This document shows positions 52,831 to 64,000 of a stretch of 64,000 bases of DNA, in pieces (within the stretch, counting starts at the first letter, position 1; every line of letters begins with the position of its first letter). The stretch lies in assembly GCA_964036045.1 (NCBI GenBank), contig OZ038383.1, forward strand, positions 68,593,888-68,657,887, read 5' to 3'. Under the pieces are notes generated by a model. It made no database searches. It was given only the letters and a program-made list of their open reading frames with translations, and was not told the origin of the DNA. The translations under genes and the position numbers were made by a program. Source of the DNA: Eutreptiella sp. 'Long Island Sound 2002'. Its lineage: Eukaryota > Euglenozoa > Euglenophyceae > Eutreptiales > Eutreptiaceae.

Positions 52831-55590
52831 AAGCTTCATGCACATTCACTAAGAATGTTCATGACAAGCTGATAATCCGACATCAGGAGGGGAATGGGCA
52901 TAAGGAACGCTCATATTGAATGTTCTGAGTGTCTAATGTAGTGTCCTACTACCCCCTTCCGAGAGGTAAAGACTAATTTTCACCTAAGAGGATAAAGTTC
53001 CTAAGTCTTAAGTACGTAAAGTAGGCCTCAAAATGAAACATGAAAAACACTAAGCAAAAAGCTAGCATACAAAGTATGAACAATGACAGCCTAAATCTTC
53101 AGGCAAAATTTGAGGGTAAGAGTAATACACCTGGATGTAGATGTCTAGATTACAATGAGCTATACGGAAAATCAATAACAATTGAGAATGAAACGCAACA
53201 TGTGGGGTTAAACCGGAAATTCAAGCTCTGCCCAAGCTGTCTATTGACATGACATGGTTGGAGTCATCCATAGAGAGGATATACCACCTTACTCAATGGG
53301 CGCTTGGCACCAACCCCGAATGCTCCGGCTGGATGCATTCTGGTACCTGCAATGGGTTTCTTGGCCTGCATTACATGGACAGCGAAAGCGAGGTAGCATC
53401 AGTAATGAGTAACTCTGATTAGTTTGGCGGGACGGATTTGAAAAGGGTGGGGGGTGGCAGTCACGATGAGACACAACTCATCTGACCCGGATCTGCTCTT
53501 TCTTATCCTTGGGTCATTCAAGGATTGATCCGTATGGGGGTATGGGGATTTATACTAACACCTCAACCAAAGAGGCTTTGAAAGATATAGTTCTTCATTA
53601 CCGACCTTTTACTCATACCTTCTAGCTATCACTCAACAAAGCTGAAACATCAGTCACCTATCATGCCTAGAAATCATGTACAAAAGAATCAAAATTCCGT
53701 GGCGGCAATATGCTTTGCACTCCAACCTATGCAACATATGCACCATGGCACACCAGGACATAGCACACAGCAATCTAATGAGATATGAAGCTAGCGGGAA
53801 TACTCATTTGTGTAGAAATGTCCTAAATGACTTAAATCACCAATGCAAATAATTTGCACGGAAAGGCGAAAATGTAGAAGTGTGTTGATCATGTAAATTC
53901 AGAGAAGGAAGATTTTTGGGTTCTGGTAAGTGCTAAAGATGACAAAACCAATGAATTGTATGTGAATGTAGGGGATGGGTTTACGGGTAGGGGTGGGTTG
54001 GTCCCCTGGGGTTGTTCTAAAACGAAGTAGGTAAGTAGTCATGGCGTTGGAAAGGTCGGCTCTTTCCTGGATGGACCGCTTAGCTCGAAAGCAAGCCTAC
54101 ATCCTACCCGACCGGAGGGTCGCCACTGCCCCAATAGGCGAGATTGGAGGGTCGCTACTGCCTCATATAAGCGGAATGAATGATCTGTTGTCTGAGACAA
54201 GTAGAAGTAGTAAATCTCCGAAAAATGCTTATCGTAGCCAAAGTGTGTTCTGTACCTTACCGGAAGACCAATCAATGGCCGAGCCCCTTGCCCAGCAGAT
54301 GGTTGTACAAAGCCATCCGTGCGGGGGCCTGTCTTCCTACATGATGAATGCATTCCGCTCAACTGAATTCCAGGATTCAGGCTATCCTCATGGAGCTTAA
54401 CTCCGTCATCTATCTCTACCGCAAGAGAAGGGGTCTATCCAACTGCATGGAAAGTAGCTCTCTACCCGCGCGAGGGTAGAATCCTACACACTGTAGGCAT
54501 TCACCACCTTTCGATAATCCTTTTCAATGAGCCCACCGTAGTGCACTGCTTGGTCTCGGTGGCTACCGGAGTAGGACTCTTCACTAACACACCGCGGAAT
54601 GCATTAGCCAAGTCGCAGGCTTAGTGACCAAACGTAAACCTGTTCACTTGTGTTACACAACAAAGATGTGGCGAGGTGAGACCAATGTCGGCTTTAAGCG
54701 GACACTGACTATCTACACGAAGGAACTGACCGACATGTTGGCTCGTAGACAAAAGCTGGATGGAAGTGGTACTACAGCAATTCCTCAGAGTGTGATATCC
54801 GGACAAATAAATGGAATAATCAAATGACTCATGGTAGGTGTTTGTGTGTGTGTTGTATGTGTAGTGTGATGAGGGAGGGAATTTGTGAAAAAAGAAGCCA
54901 ATTGGGTCTGCCATGCGTCTGATGGTTTGGTTGGGGGTGACAGAGAATGTGATGGAGACTGTAATGTTGTAGACTGCGGACACTCAATTGAGCACTCTCA
55001 AACCCGGTAATTGAGGCTGTACCAGGCGATCTAGCGAAAGTTAACGAAGCGGAACGTACCCGCAGTGGTTCGGTAGCAAATTTGAGGATAAACTAGCTCT
55101 TTAGACCAAATGACCTAGGTCAATGATCGCGAGGGTTGGAAAAAGAGATTCATTCCTCACAACTTGCAGTTAAGCAACAAAAGTTGAGGGGATACGAATT
55201 GATAGTTCGTCGGCAAACCAAAACTCGGGGTCTATTGAGCAAAGGTGCTCATAGAACTACGTAGGGCAGATCCATTGCGGACCATATTGCATGTTGAGCG
55301 TTATGGGGAAACCCTTGCAATAAGGAAGTAATGCAATAAGTATGAAATGTAAGATTTACAAAGTGGAATGCAAAGAATGAGTGACCTGCCGAACGGAATG
55401 AATGAAATGCAATCCGAATGGAGAGTAAAATACGTCACTAGTCAAACGCTTGCCTTGACGGCCATGCAGTGAAGGATGAGGTGCATGGTAGAGTGAAATG
55501 AGGACAAATCACTTCCTAGCTCAAATGCAATCGTGCTCAAATGAAACAATGGATGATGTAAAACACACAGCTTGCCAAAAATACCAAGAC

Positions 55591-55763
55591 TGAGTCTCAT
55601 AGGGCAACCGTACACCGTACAAGCTCAGCACATCCCAATGTGACACAGGGCAACCGTGGGCCGTGCGTCTACGTGGGAAGCCAATGCAACACAGGGCAAC
55701 CGTAGGCCGTGTGTATGCGTAGGCAAGCAGTGGGTTGGTTAGGGCAACCGTAGGCCGTAACCA
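55591..55763. repeat. Hairpin-forming repeats with a shared core and differing arms
   Basis: Four copies of a core close to GGGCAACCGTAGGCCG, each flanked by complementary arms. At 55689-55714 the arms are ACACA/TGTGT, at 55736-55763 they are TGGTTA/TAACCA, and at 55642-55669 they are GACACA/TGCGTC with one mismatch. The first copy (55591-55627) pairs only in the outer CTGAG/CTCAG. Within the core GGC pairs with GCC around the loop AACCGTAG. A further copy is at 57881-57906. Confidence 0.7.
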
Positions 55764-57880
55764 GTGCTTAGCATTCACTTCAGGTCAAAGGTAAAGGGAT
55801 GAAAAGAAGTCAAATGGTATCGCACACTAACATTCCGGCCTGCACCTACTGGAATGGTTACCTCTATTACAGTACCAGCGCCTTGCGGCACTTCTCCTCA
55901 CCACCCTGCCCTACAGGCAGAGGACCAGAGACATTAAGTTGAGTTGAACTCAACCGTTAGCATTAGGATTATGATACCATAAAAGTCAATGCATCTCCTA
56001 TACTAGCTAGTTAGCTAGCTAGCTAGAGTAAGTAAGTAAAAGTAAGTAAGTGTTGCAAGCTTCTTCCGCGGCCATATAACAACATCAACCTCTCTCATCG
56101 GAAAATGGTTACAAGGACCCCGAGAGAGGTCAATGCCAAAGGTTTGGTCGAATGCGGTCGTTTAATGTTTGACTTGGGTGCTCCTGCATTGAGTCTTCTC
56201 TTTCCGCCTTCCGCTCACACCCATCAAGCGCCTCCCTACTCCCTGGTGGCAACAAGCCCCACGCCTTTCTTGTCCCTGGGACAACGGGCCAGCCGAACTG
56301 AGCCACTCAGCCTGGGGAGTCGAAGGGAAAGGCTTAGACGGTGAATGTGGCGGATGCAAACGGTCTGTTAATGGTTGTGGCCAAGTTTGTTTTGTGGCCC
56401 AAAAAGACAACAAAATGTTTCACTATTTATTGTGTGTCTAAAGTAATTCTAAGGTATCTACCTCTCTACTTAGGCTAAGCCTAGTTAGACTGAATCAAAA
56501 CTGATGCAAACAATCACAAACTGCAATATCATACAATGATTCAAGGTTAGAAGACCGAAGACTCGCGAATGGTTTTGCAATAGAATGATGTGAAAATCTG
56601 TTTTTTCCTCAAAATGCCCAACCTTTGCACCATTTATCTGTACAATGTTGATGAGATGTGAGGGAAAGAATATGTGCACTGTGTAGGGCATGTTCTCAGG
56701 TTTCTGAAACATATTTGATGTTGCCCCAACTCATCGTAGGTTCAGAGTAGTAGAAGGTGAGGGGAGACACATGAATCTCACATGTAACACATGCTGAGAA
56801 ACTATCAAAAAAAGCATAAACAAATCAACCTTTTTCACTGTCGTCCCATTTTTTATACAATTCCATGGTTGGTTATCTGCAAACTAGACACCTTCTCCTT
56901 TCCAAAACAGTTTTGATGAGTCACCAACTCACCATAGGCTCTGAGAAAGGTCTTTTTCTTGTAGCATCATGACATACAAATTTGAAAACATGCTTTCATG
57001 CACTAAGTTGACCACCATGGAAAAATTCCATTCTTGACCACGAAAATTGAAAGTAAATTTTTGTAGTAAACTCTTTACTTCAGTGTTTGTAAAACACCTT
57101 GGTTCAGGTTCCAACTCTCCATGGTCCCAGAGAAAAAAACAAAACTCCAAAACCATTTTTCATGACCTTTCACCAAGTGGTTTGTGTGGCAAATTGTTGC
57201 ATTCTTACCATAGCCATTCCCATTTTTTGAAAATGAAAGTGACCCAGGGTTAGAAAGCACATACTTCAGTGTTGTTTGGAAAAATTATATCGAACCTCAA
57301 ACCTTTTTTCTCTGGGAGATATGAAAGAAGCACAAAAGGCACTTTTGAGGGGTTTTCATGGGGTGGTTCATGGGTGAAGTTGTTGGCGATGTGAAAAATG
57401 ATAACAAAATTGATCTCTGGAGATGGAAGTATGAAACAGAAGCGTTTTACTGTCTAGTTTTCATATATGCTTCGTTCAAAATTTTTCAGCGCAGTGGCGC
57501 AAAGATATGCGTAAAACACCAAACGTCATTTTAGGGTGCTTTAGAGGGTTGGGCAAAAAGTGATTCATGGGTCATCTTGAACAAATCACAGAACATAGCC
57601 CTTGTTGGGTTAAAACAAGATGAAAACGTCTTTGTGGGGCCAGCGCTCTCTAGTTTACGTTAGCGCGTTATGTTGACGCGTTTTGAGCCAGTGGCGCCAA
57701 GTTTTGCGTAAAAAGGTGTAGGCCATTTTCGACATTTTTGGCCTTTTGGAACATCAAAAGTTAGTGAAAAACTTCAATGAAATCATAGCTCTGAAGGGGA
57801 AGGGAGGGTGGGAAATCGACAATCAAGCTACTGGCGACACGCCTGCAGCTAGAAAAGAGCGTCAAAGCGCGTGAATGCTC

Positions 57881-57906
57881 GACACAGGGCAACCGAAGGC
57901 CGTGTG
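57881..57906. repeat. Fifth copy of the core hairpin in element E
   Basis: CACA/TGTG arms around GGGCAACCGAAGGCCG, 2.1 kb away from the other four. Confidence 0.65.
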
Positions 57907-58433
57907 CAATGAGGCAATGAAATGCAACAACACAAACATCAAAGGTATGCTATGCTACACTTCAAAACTGCAAATCACAAGGCTGCAGCAGTCTGCAGCG
58001 CCTTGAAACCGCGTTGTCGAAGTCCTCCAGCGCTGGTTCACGTCGCTCAGCAGCGCGTAGGTCCAAGATCTCCACGATTTTCGACTTGTTTTGACCACTC
58101 TTAGGATATTCTTGAGTAACTCAAAGTAGTCCTTAATGAAACTTAAATATCTTCAAGAAAATCAACTTTTCGAACTTGTAGGAGGCTCCAGGAAGTCCAA
58201 AACGTCGCTTTTCGTGGTCTTCGTCGTCGTCGTCGTCGCTGCTGCGCGCTTGGAACTGCGCTCTCCCAGATTCAAAGTAATTTCAAGGGTTTTTGGAGGT
58301 ATTTGGAAGGATACCTTCAATTCTTGAAAGTTTCTCCAACTTTTCATTAAATTCAAGCAAGGAACTCACCATTATGGAACAGCGTACGCTGGCCAAGCTT
58401 CTGCGCGTTGTCCTCGTTGTCGTCGTCCTGCTC

Positions 58434-58451
58434 GAACTCAGATTACTGGAC
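58434..58451 (-). other. Position expected for the primer binding site of element E
   Basis: Minus-strand sequence after the 5' LTR is GTCCAGTAATCTGAGTTC. It does not start with TGG, so it is not a standard complement of a tRNA 3' CCA end. Priming may use an internal tRNA region, or the site is mutated. Confidence 0.3.
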
Positions 58452-59120
58452 TGTCATATGCTTGTGCTTGGGTGCATATAGAAAACCCATTTTCCTTGTG
58501 TTGCACTTAAAAATCAAATTGTTTCCAATGTTCTCCATTACAATTGATCTTGTTGGCAAGTACAGGACACAGGCAACAGCAAGAAGACGAAGATCTTGAC
58601 GAATATCAAGCTGGACCAACTGGCTGGTCCAGTAATACGGGTTCACATGCCTAAATAACAGGAAAATTAATGTAGCATTAAAATCTCATTAAAAAGGCAA
58701 TAAAACCTATATTTTAACACCTTTCTGAGTAGTCTATCTTGTCACAGGCCTTGTCAATATCACGTAAATTGCCGTCGGCGACAGCAGGCGCCGACGATCG
58801 CGACAGGCTTTCTGAAGCTTCTAAATAGCTTCAAAATAGCTTCTAATACATTAGAACCTTCTAAAATGGCATACAACATGATTAAATCACATTATAAGCA
58901 TATGGAATGTGAATATTCATGTATGGCTACTAATGTAATCTAGATCTCTGCTCTGTGTGGTGTACCTAAGAGCAGTAGACTCTAGCAGTAAGCTATAGGC
59001 TTGAAATATGAGCCAAATATGAGTAAATATCCTAGTATCTTAGGATCTTGAAGCTCTATGAGGTCTTGTAGAGTTCCTCCAGAACGCTTTTGAGAGGCCC
59101 AAATGCCCCAACTTATTACA
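58452..59120 (-). repeat. 5' LTR of element E
   Basis: 669 bp, direct repeat of 52152-52820, followed by ACGGG (59121-59125) and satellite. Confidence 0.88.
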
Positions 59121-62100
59121 ACGGGACCTGGCTGCCTGCTTCCAGGAACCGGCGGCCGGGAGAGGGACGGTGCCTGACACCAGATGCCCCTCACAATGGT
59201 GGAAGGCCACCCCCCCCGGGACGGCCTCCCACCAGCCCCGCGGCACGCATCCCCACGCAGGGCATGCAAGCCAAAGGGACAGTGCCGGGCCTGCACGCCT
59301 GCACACCCGCGCCCATAGCAGGTGGGCAGCGGACCCCGACAGCCCGCCCTGAGGACGGGCAGCCGGGGGACGCCGAGCGCCTGACCTCAGACGCCCCTCA
59401 CAACGGCGCAAGGCACCAACTCCGAGAACGCCATCCCGCCACCCCCACAGCGCGCAACCCCGGCTCGCAAGAGCGCACGCTGTGGGGCCGGTGCCGGGTC
59501 CCCCATGCCCACACTGACCGTGCCCGGGACACATGGGCAGCGGGCCCAGGCTGCCTGCCCACAGGGACGGGCCGCCGGCAGAGGGATAGCGCCTGACACC
59601 AGACGCCCCTCACCACAGTGGGAGGCCACCTCCCCGGGACGGCCACCCACTGCCCCCGCGGCACGCAGCCCCCCGCAGGGCATGCAAACCAAAGGGACAG
59701 TGCCAGGCCGCCACGCCCGTACACCCGCGCCCACAACAGGTAGGCAGCGGACCCCGACAGCTCACCCCTTTGGACTGGCAGCCGGGGGAGGACGCGCGCC
59801 TGACCTCAAACACCCCTCACAACGGCGCAAGGCACCCCCCCGGCCACGCCCTCCCGCCACCCCCACAACGCGCAACGCCGGCTCGCAAGAGCGCACGCTG
59901 TGGGGCCGGTGCTGGGTCTCCCATGCCCACACCTCCCGTGCCCGGGACACACGGGCAACGGGTCCTGGATGACCGCCCCCCGGGGACAGGTGGCCGGGAG
60001 AGGGACAGCGCCTGACACCAGACGCTCCTCACAGCGTCGGGAGCCCGACCCCGCGTGACGGCCACCCACCTCCCCTGCGGCACGCAGCTCCCCGCAGGGC
60101 ATGCAAGCCTAAGGGACGGTGCCAGGCCCCCACGCCCGCACATCCGCGCCCACAGCACGTGGGTAGCGGACCCGGACAGCCAGCCCTGAGGACGGGCAGT
60201 CGGGGGAGGACGAGCGCCTGACCTCAGACGCCCCTCGCAACGGGGCAAGGCACCACCCCCGGGGAAGCCCTCGCGCCACCCCCACAGCGCGCAACGCCGG
60301 CTCCCAAGAGCGCACGCTGTGAGGCCGGTGCTGGGTCCACACCAACCGTGCGCGGGACACACGGACAACGGGCCCAGGATGCCACGCCCGCCCCCAGGGA
60401 GGGGCGGCCGGGAAAGGAACCGCGCCTGACACCAGGCGCCCCTCACAACGGCGGAAGGCCAAACCCCCCGGGACGGCCTCCCGCAACCCCCGCGGCACGC
60501 AGGCCCCTGCAGGGCATGCAAGCCAAGGGGACAGTGCTGGACCCCCACGCCCGCACACCCGCGCCCACAACACGTGGGCAGCGGGCCCCGACAGCCTGCG
60601 GTGAGGACGGGCAGCCGAGGAGGACGAGCGCGTGACTCCAGACGCCCCCCACAACGGCGCAAGGCATCCCCCCTGGGAAAGCCCTCCCGCCACCCCCACA
60701 GCGCGCAACGCCGGCTCGCAAGAGCGCACGCTGTCGGGCCGGTGCCGGGTCCCCCATGCCCACGCCACCCGTGCCCGGGACACATGGGCAGCGGGCCCAG
60801 GCTGCATGCCCTCAGGGACTGGCGGACGGCAGAGGGACAGCGCCTGACACCAGACGCCCCTCACCACAGTGGGAGGCCATCCCCCCGGGACGGCCACCCA
60901 CCAGCCCCGCGGCACGCAGCCCCCCGCAGGGCATGCAAACCAAAGGGACAGTGCCAGGCCGCCACGCCCGTACACCCACCCCCACAACACGTAGGCAGCG
61001 GACCCTGACAGCCCGCCCCGTTGGACGGGCAGCCGGGGGGAGGACGACCGCCTGACCTCAGACGCCCCTCACAACGGCGCAAGGCACCCCCCCGGCCAGG
61101 CCCTCCCGCCACCCCCACAACGCGCAACGCCGGCCCGCAAGAGCGCACGCTGTGGGGCCGGTGCTGGGTCCCCTATGCCCAGACCACCCGTGCCCAGGAC
61201 ACACGGACAACGGGTCCTGGATGCCCGCCCCCAGGGACAGGCGGCCGGGAGAGGGACAGCGCCTGACACCAGACGCCCCTCACAACGGTGGGAGCCCACC
61301 CCCCCGTGACGGCCACCAAGCTCCCCCGCGGCACGCAGCCCCCTGCAGGGCATGCAAGCCAGAGGGACGATGCCAGGCCCCCACTCCCGCACATCCGCGC
61401 CCACACCGAGTCGGTAGCGGACCCCGACAGTCAGCCCTGAGGACGGGCAGCTCGGGGAGGACGAGCGCCTGACCTCAGACGCCCCCCGCAACGGCGCAAG
61501 GTAACCCCCCCGGGGAAGCCCTCCCGCCAACCCCACAGCGCGCAACGCCAGCTCGCAAGAGCGCACGCTGTGTAGCCGGTGCTGGGTCCCCCATGCCCAC
61601 CACACCCGTGCCCGGGACACACGGGCAACGGGTTCAGGCTGCCCGCCCCCAGGGACGGGTGGCCGGGAGAGGGACAAGGCCTGACGCCAGACGCCCCTCA
61701 CAGCGGTGGAAGGCCGCCCCCAAGAAACGGCCACCCACCAACCTCCGCGGCACGCAGCCCCCCCACGGGGCATGCACGCCAACAGGACAGTGCCAGGCCC
61801 CCACGCCCGCACACCCGCGCCCACAGCACGTGGGCGGGGGACGCTGACAGCCCACACCGAGGGCGAGCAGCGGGGTGAGGACGAGCGCCTGACCTCAGAC
61901 GCCCGTCAAAACGGCGCAAGACGCCCCCCCCCCCCCGGGGACGCCCTCCCGCCACCCCCACAGCGCGCAACGCCGGCTCGCATGAGCGCACGCAGTGGGG
62001 CCCACACCACCTGTACCCGGGACACACGGACAACGGGCTCAGGATGCCACGCCCGCCACGAGGGACGGGCGGCCGGGAGAGTGACAGCGCCTGACACCGG

Positions 62101-64000
62101 GCGCCCCTCACAACGGGGGAAGGCCACCCCCCCCCGGGGACGGCCTCCCGCAACCCCCCTGGCACGTAGCCCCCCGCAGGGCATGCAAGCCAAGGGGACA
62201 GTGCTGAACCCCCCTGCCCGCAAACCCGCGCCCACAACACGTGTGCAGCGGGCCCCAACAGCCCGCCCTGATGGCGGGCAGCCGGGGGCTGACGAGCGCG
62301 TGACCTGAAACGCCCCTCACAACGGCGCAAAGCACCCCCCCCCCAGGGGAGCCCCCCCACCACCCCAACAGCACGCAAACCCTGGCTCGCAACAACGCAC
62401 GCTGTGGGGCCGGTGCTGGGTCCCCCACAGCCACACCACCCGTGCCTGGTACACATGGGCAACAGGCCCTGGCTACCCGCCCCCAATTACGGGGAGCCAC
62501 GAGAGGGACAGCGCCTGACGCCAGACGCCCCTGACAACGGTTGAAGGCCACCCCCCCAGGACGGCCTCCCGCAAATACCGCCGCACGCAGCCCCCCGCAG
62601 AGCATGCACCCCAAAGGGACAGTGCCGGGCCCCCACACCCGCACACCCGCGCCCACAGCAAGTGGGCAGCGGACCCCAACAGCCCGCCCCAAGGGCGGGC
62701 AGCCGGGGGAGGACAAGCGCATGACCTCGGACGCCCCTCATGACGGCGCAAGGCGCCCCCCCCGGGGGGGCGCCCTCCCGCCAACCCACAGCGCGCAACT
62801 CGAACTCGGAAGAGCGCACGCAGTGGCACCAGTGCAGGGTTCCCCATGCCCACACCGCCCGGGACACACTGACAACGGGTCCTGGATGCCACACCCGCTC
62901 CCTGAGATGGGCGGCCGGAAGAGGGACAGCGCCTGACACCAGACGCCCCTCACAACGGTGGGAGGCCACCCCTCCGGGACGGCCGCCCACCACCCCCGCG
63001 GCACGCAGCCCCCCGCAGGACATGAAAGCCAAAGGAACAGTGCCCGCACACCCACCCCAACAGCACGTGGGCAGCGGACCCCGGCGGCCCGCCCTGATTG
63101 CGGGCAGCCGGGGGAGGACGGGCGCCTAACCTCAGGCGCCCCTCGCAACGGCGCAAGACACCACCTCCGGGGGGCACCTTGTGCGCACAATGTGGGGCCG
63201 GTGCTGGGTCCCCCACACTGCCCGTCCCGGGGACACACGGGCAACAGGTCCTCGCAGCCCGACCCCAGGGACGGGCGGCTCGGAGAGGAAAAGCGCCTGA
63301 CACCAGACGCCCCTCACAACGGCGGGAAGCCACCCCCTCCGGGATGGCCTCCCACCACCCTCGCGGCACGCTGCCCCCTGCTAATGGGCAGCGGACCCCG
63401 ACTGCCGCCCGCCCCGGGGACGGGTAGCACAGCCAGAGGAGGACAAGCGCCCCTCGCCACAGCCGCGATACCCCCCCAGAAACGGCCGGGGGGCGCCCGG
63501 AAGCCTGTGCAGGGTCCCCACACCCACACCACCCACGCAGAGGGCACACGGGCAACGGGGCCTGGCTGCCCCCGGGGAGAGGGAAAACGCCTGACGCCAG
63601 ACGCCCCCCGCAACGATGCGACGTCACGCTGGGGAGACCCTCCGCCGCCTTTCCCGCGGTGCACAGCCCCCTGCAGGGGACACGTGCCAAAGGGACGGCG
63701 CCGGGACCCCACGCCCACACACCCGCGCCCGACGCACATGGGCAATGGGCCCCGACTGCCCGACCCCACAAGCGGGCGGCCTGGGGAGGCGGAGCGCCTG
63801 ATGCCCCCACGGGCACGCGAGCGCCCAGCGGAGCCAAGGGAGGCACTAGCCCGTGGAGGAATACGATGCGGAGCCAACGTCAGGCTCCCCCACCCGCATC
63901 CCACCAAGCCCACGGCACGTGCAACAAAACGGGCCGCTACAGCCCCAGGACAGCCACAGGAGGTCCGCACCCCATCCCCTGCTCTCAGGCACAGCAACGC
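59121..64000 (-). repeat. 420-bp GC-rich satellite (dimeric), right part, running off the window
   Basis: Continues the array split by element E, starting with its second ACGGG. Units keep the GGCATGCAAGCC spacing with more length variation. After about 63170 the units become irregular and diverged, as at an array edge. Long Pro/Arg/Gly-rich frames on both strands follow from composition and period. Confidence 0.85.

Larger units (their letters stand above)
52831..58433 (-). other. Non-coding interior of element E
   Basis: No protein domain was recognised in any frame. Contents seen: a hairpin series at 55591-55763 and 57881-57906, a CTAG/AGTA simple-sequence patch at 56005-56052, and a GTC-repeat patch at about 58225-58243. 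The rest is unique sequence with no supported feature. Confidence 0.55.
52152..59120 (-). mobile_element. Element E: 6969-bp LTR element without recognisable coding (LARD-like)
   Basis: Two direct repeats of exactly 669 bp (52152-52820 and 58452-59120) have TG...CA/TA ends and are flanked by a perfect 5-bp duplication inside satellite. By eye they differ at about 11 positions. On the minus strand AGGAAGGGGG abuts the LTR at 52821, which sets the orientation. The 5.6-kb interior holds only short frames, none with gag, protease, RT or integrase motifs, so mobility would depend on another element's proteins. It is AT-richer than the satellite around it. Confidence 0.88.

Noticed and set aside
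54041-54830. Possible gag frames in element E
   Set aside because: Frames of about 100 residues on both strands with no capsid helices, zinc knuckle or enzyme motif.

Overview
The window reads as repeat-dominated eukaryotic nuclear DNA. There are no operons, no compact gene array and no rRNA. It holds several LTR retrotransposons inserted into one another and into GC-rich tandem satellite. The best lineage clue is the gag-pol of the left-hand element: its CX2CX4HX4C knuckle, the Lys/Gly-rich gag tail, an 'NPP' domain between protease and RT, and a C-terminal chromodomain. From memory (not searched) I associate this family with dinoflagellate genomes, so a dinoflagellate alga is my best guess, at moderate confidence.

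Layout. 1-11.3 kb: element A, a decayed plus-strand Ty3/gypsy chromovirus whose 5' end lies outside the window. Its order is gag, PR, 'NPP' domain, RT, RNase H, IN, chromodomain, PPT, start of 3' LTR. It is split at 3681-7115 by a tandem-repeat-rich insert with terminal inverted repeats. 13.6-18.1 kb: a fragment of an LTR plus leader (family C), interrupted by a 3.5-kb GC-rich retroposon-like insert with an 81-bp duplication at its ends. 18.2-19.2 kb: a 34-bp minisatellite, then a small unrecognised gene with one probable 66-bp intron. 20.2-33.7 kb: a 209-bp GC-rich satellite broken by element B (21178-32570, minus strand), a nearly complete chromovirus with PBS, PPT, both LTRs and a 4-bp target duplication. 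33.7-41.1 kb: two direct copies of a 1.97-kb unit. The first carries element D, a 2.6-kb compact LTR element, and the second is its empty site. A 125-bp minisatellite lies between the copies. 41.1-46.2 kb: no gene seen. 46.2-47.1 kb: an uninterrupted second copy of family C. 47.6-64.0 kb: a roughly 420-bp GC-rich satellite, apparently a dimer of the 209-bp satellite in the opposite orientation, split by element E (52152-59120). E has two 669-bp LTRs and a 5-bp target duplication but no recognisable coding capacity.

Apart from retroelement proteins, the only candidate host gene is the spliced one near 18.7-19.2 kb. Most long open frames in the GC-rich satellites are composition artefacts and are left out. 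The window offers several 'empty site' comparisons: satellite for B and E, copy 2 for D, and the second family C copy for the 3.5-kb insert. These fix insertion boundaries without outside data.

Coordinates of LTRs, PBS, PPT and target duplications were read by eye to the base. Ends of degenerate repeats are approximate. No database search was possible.
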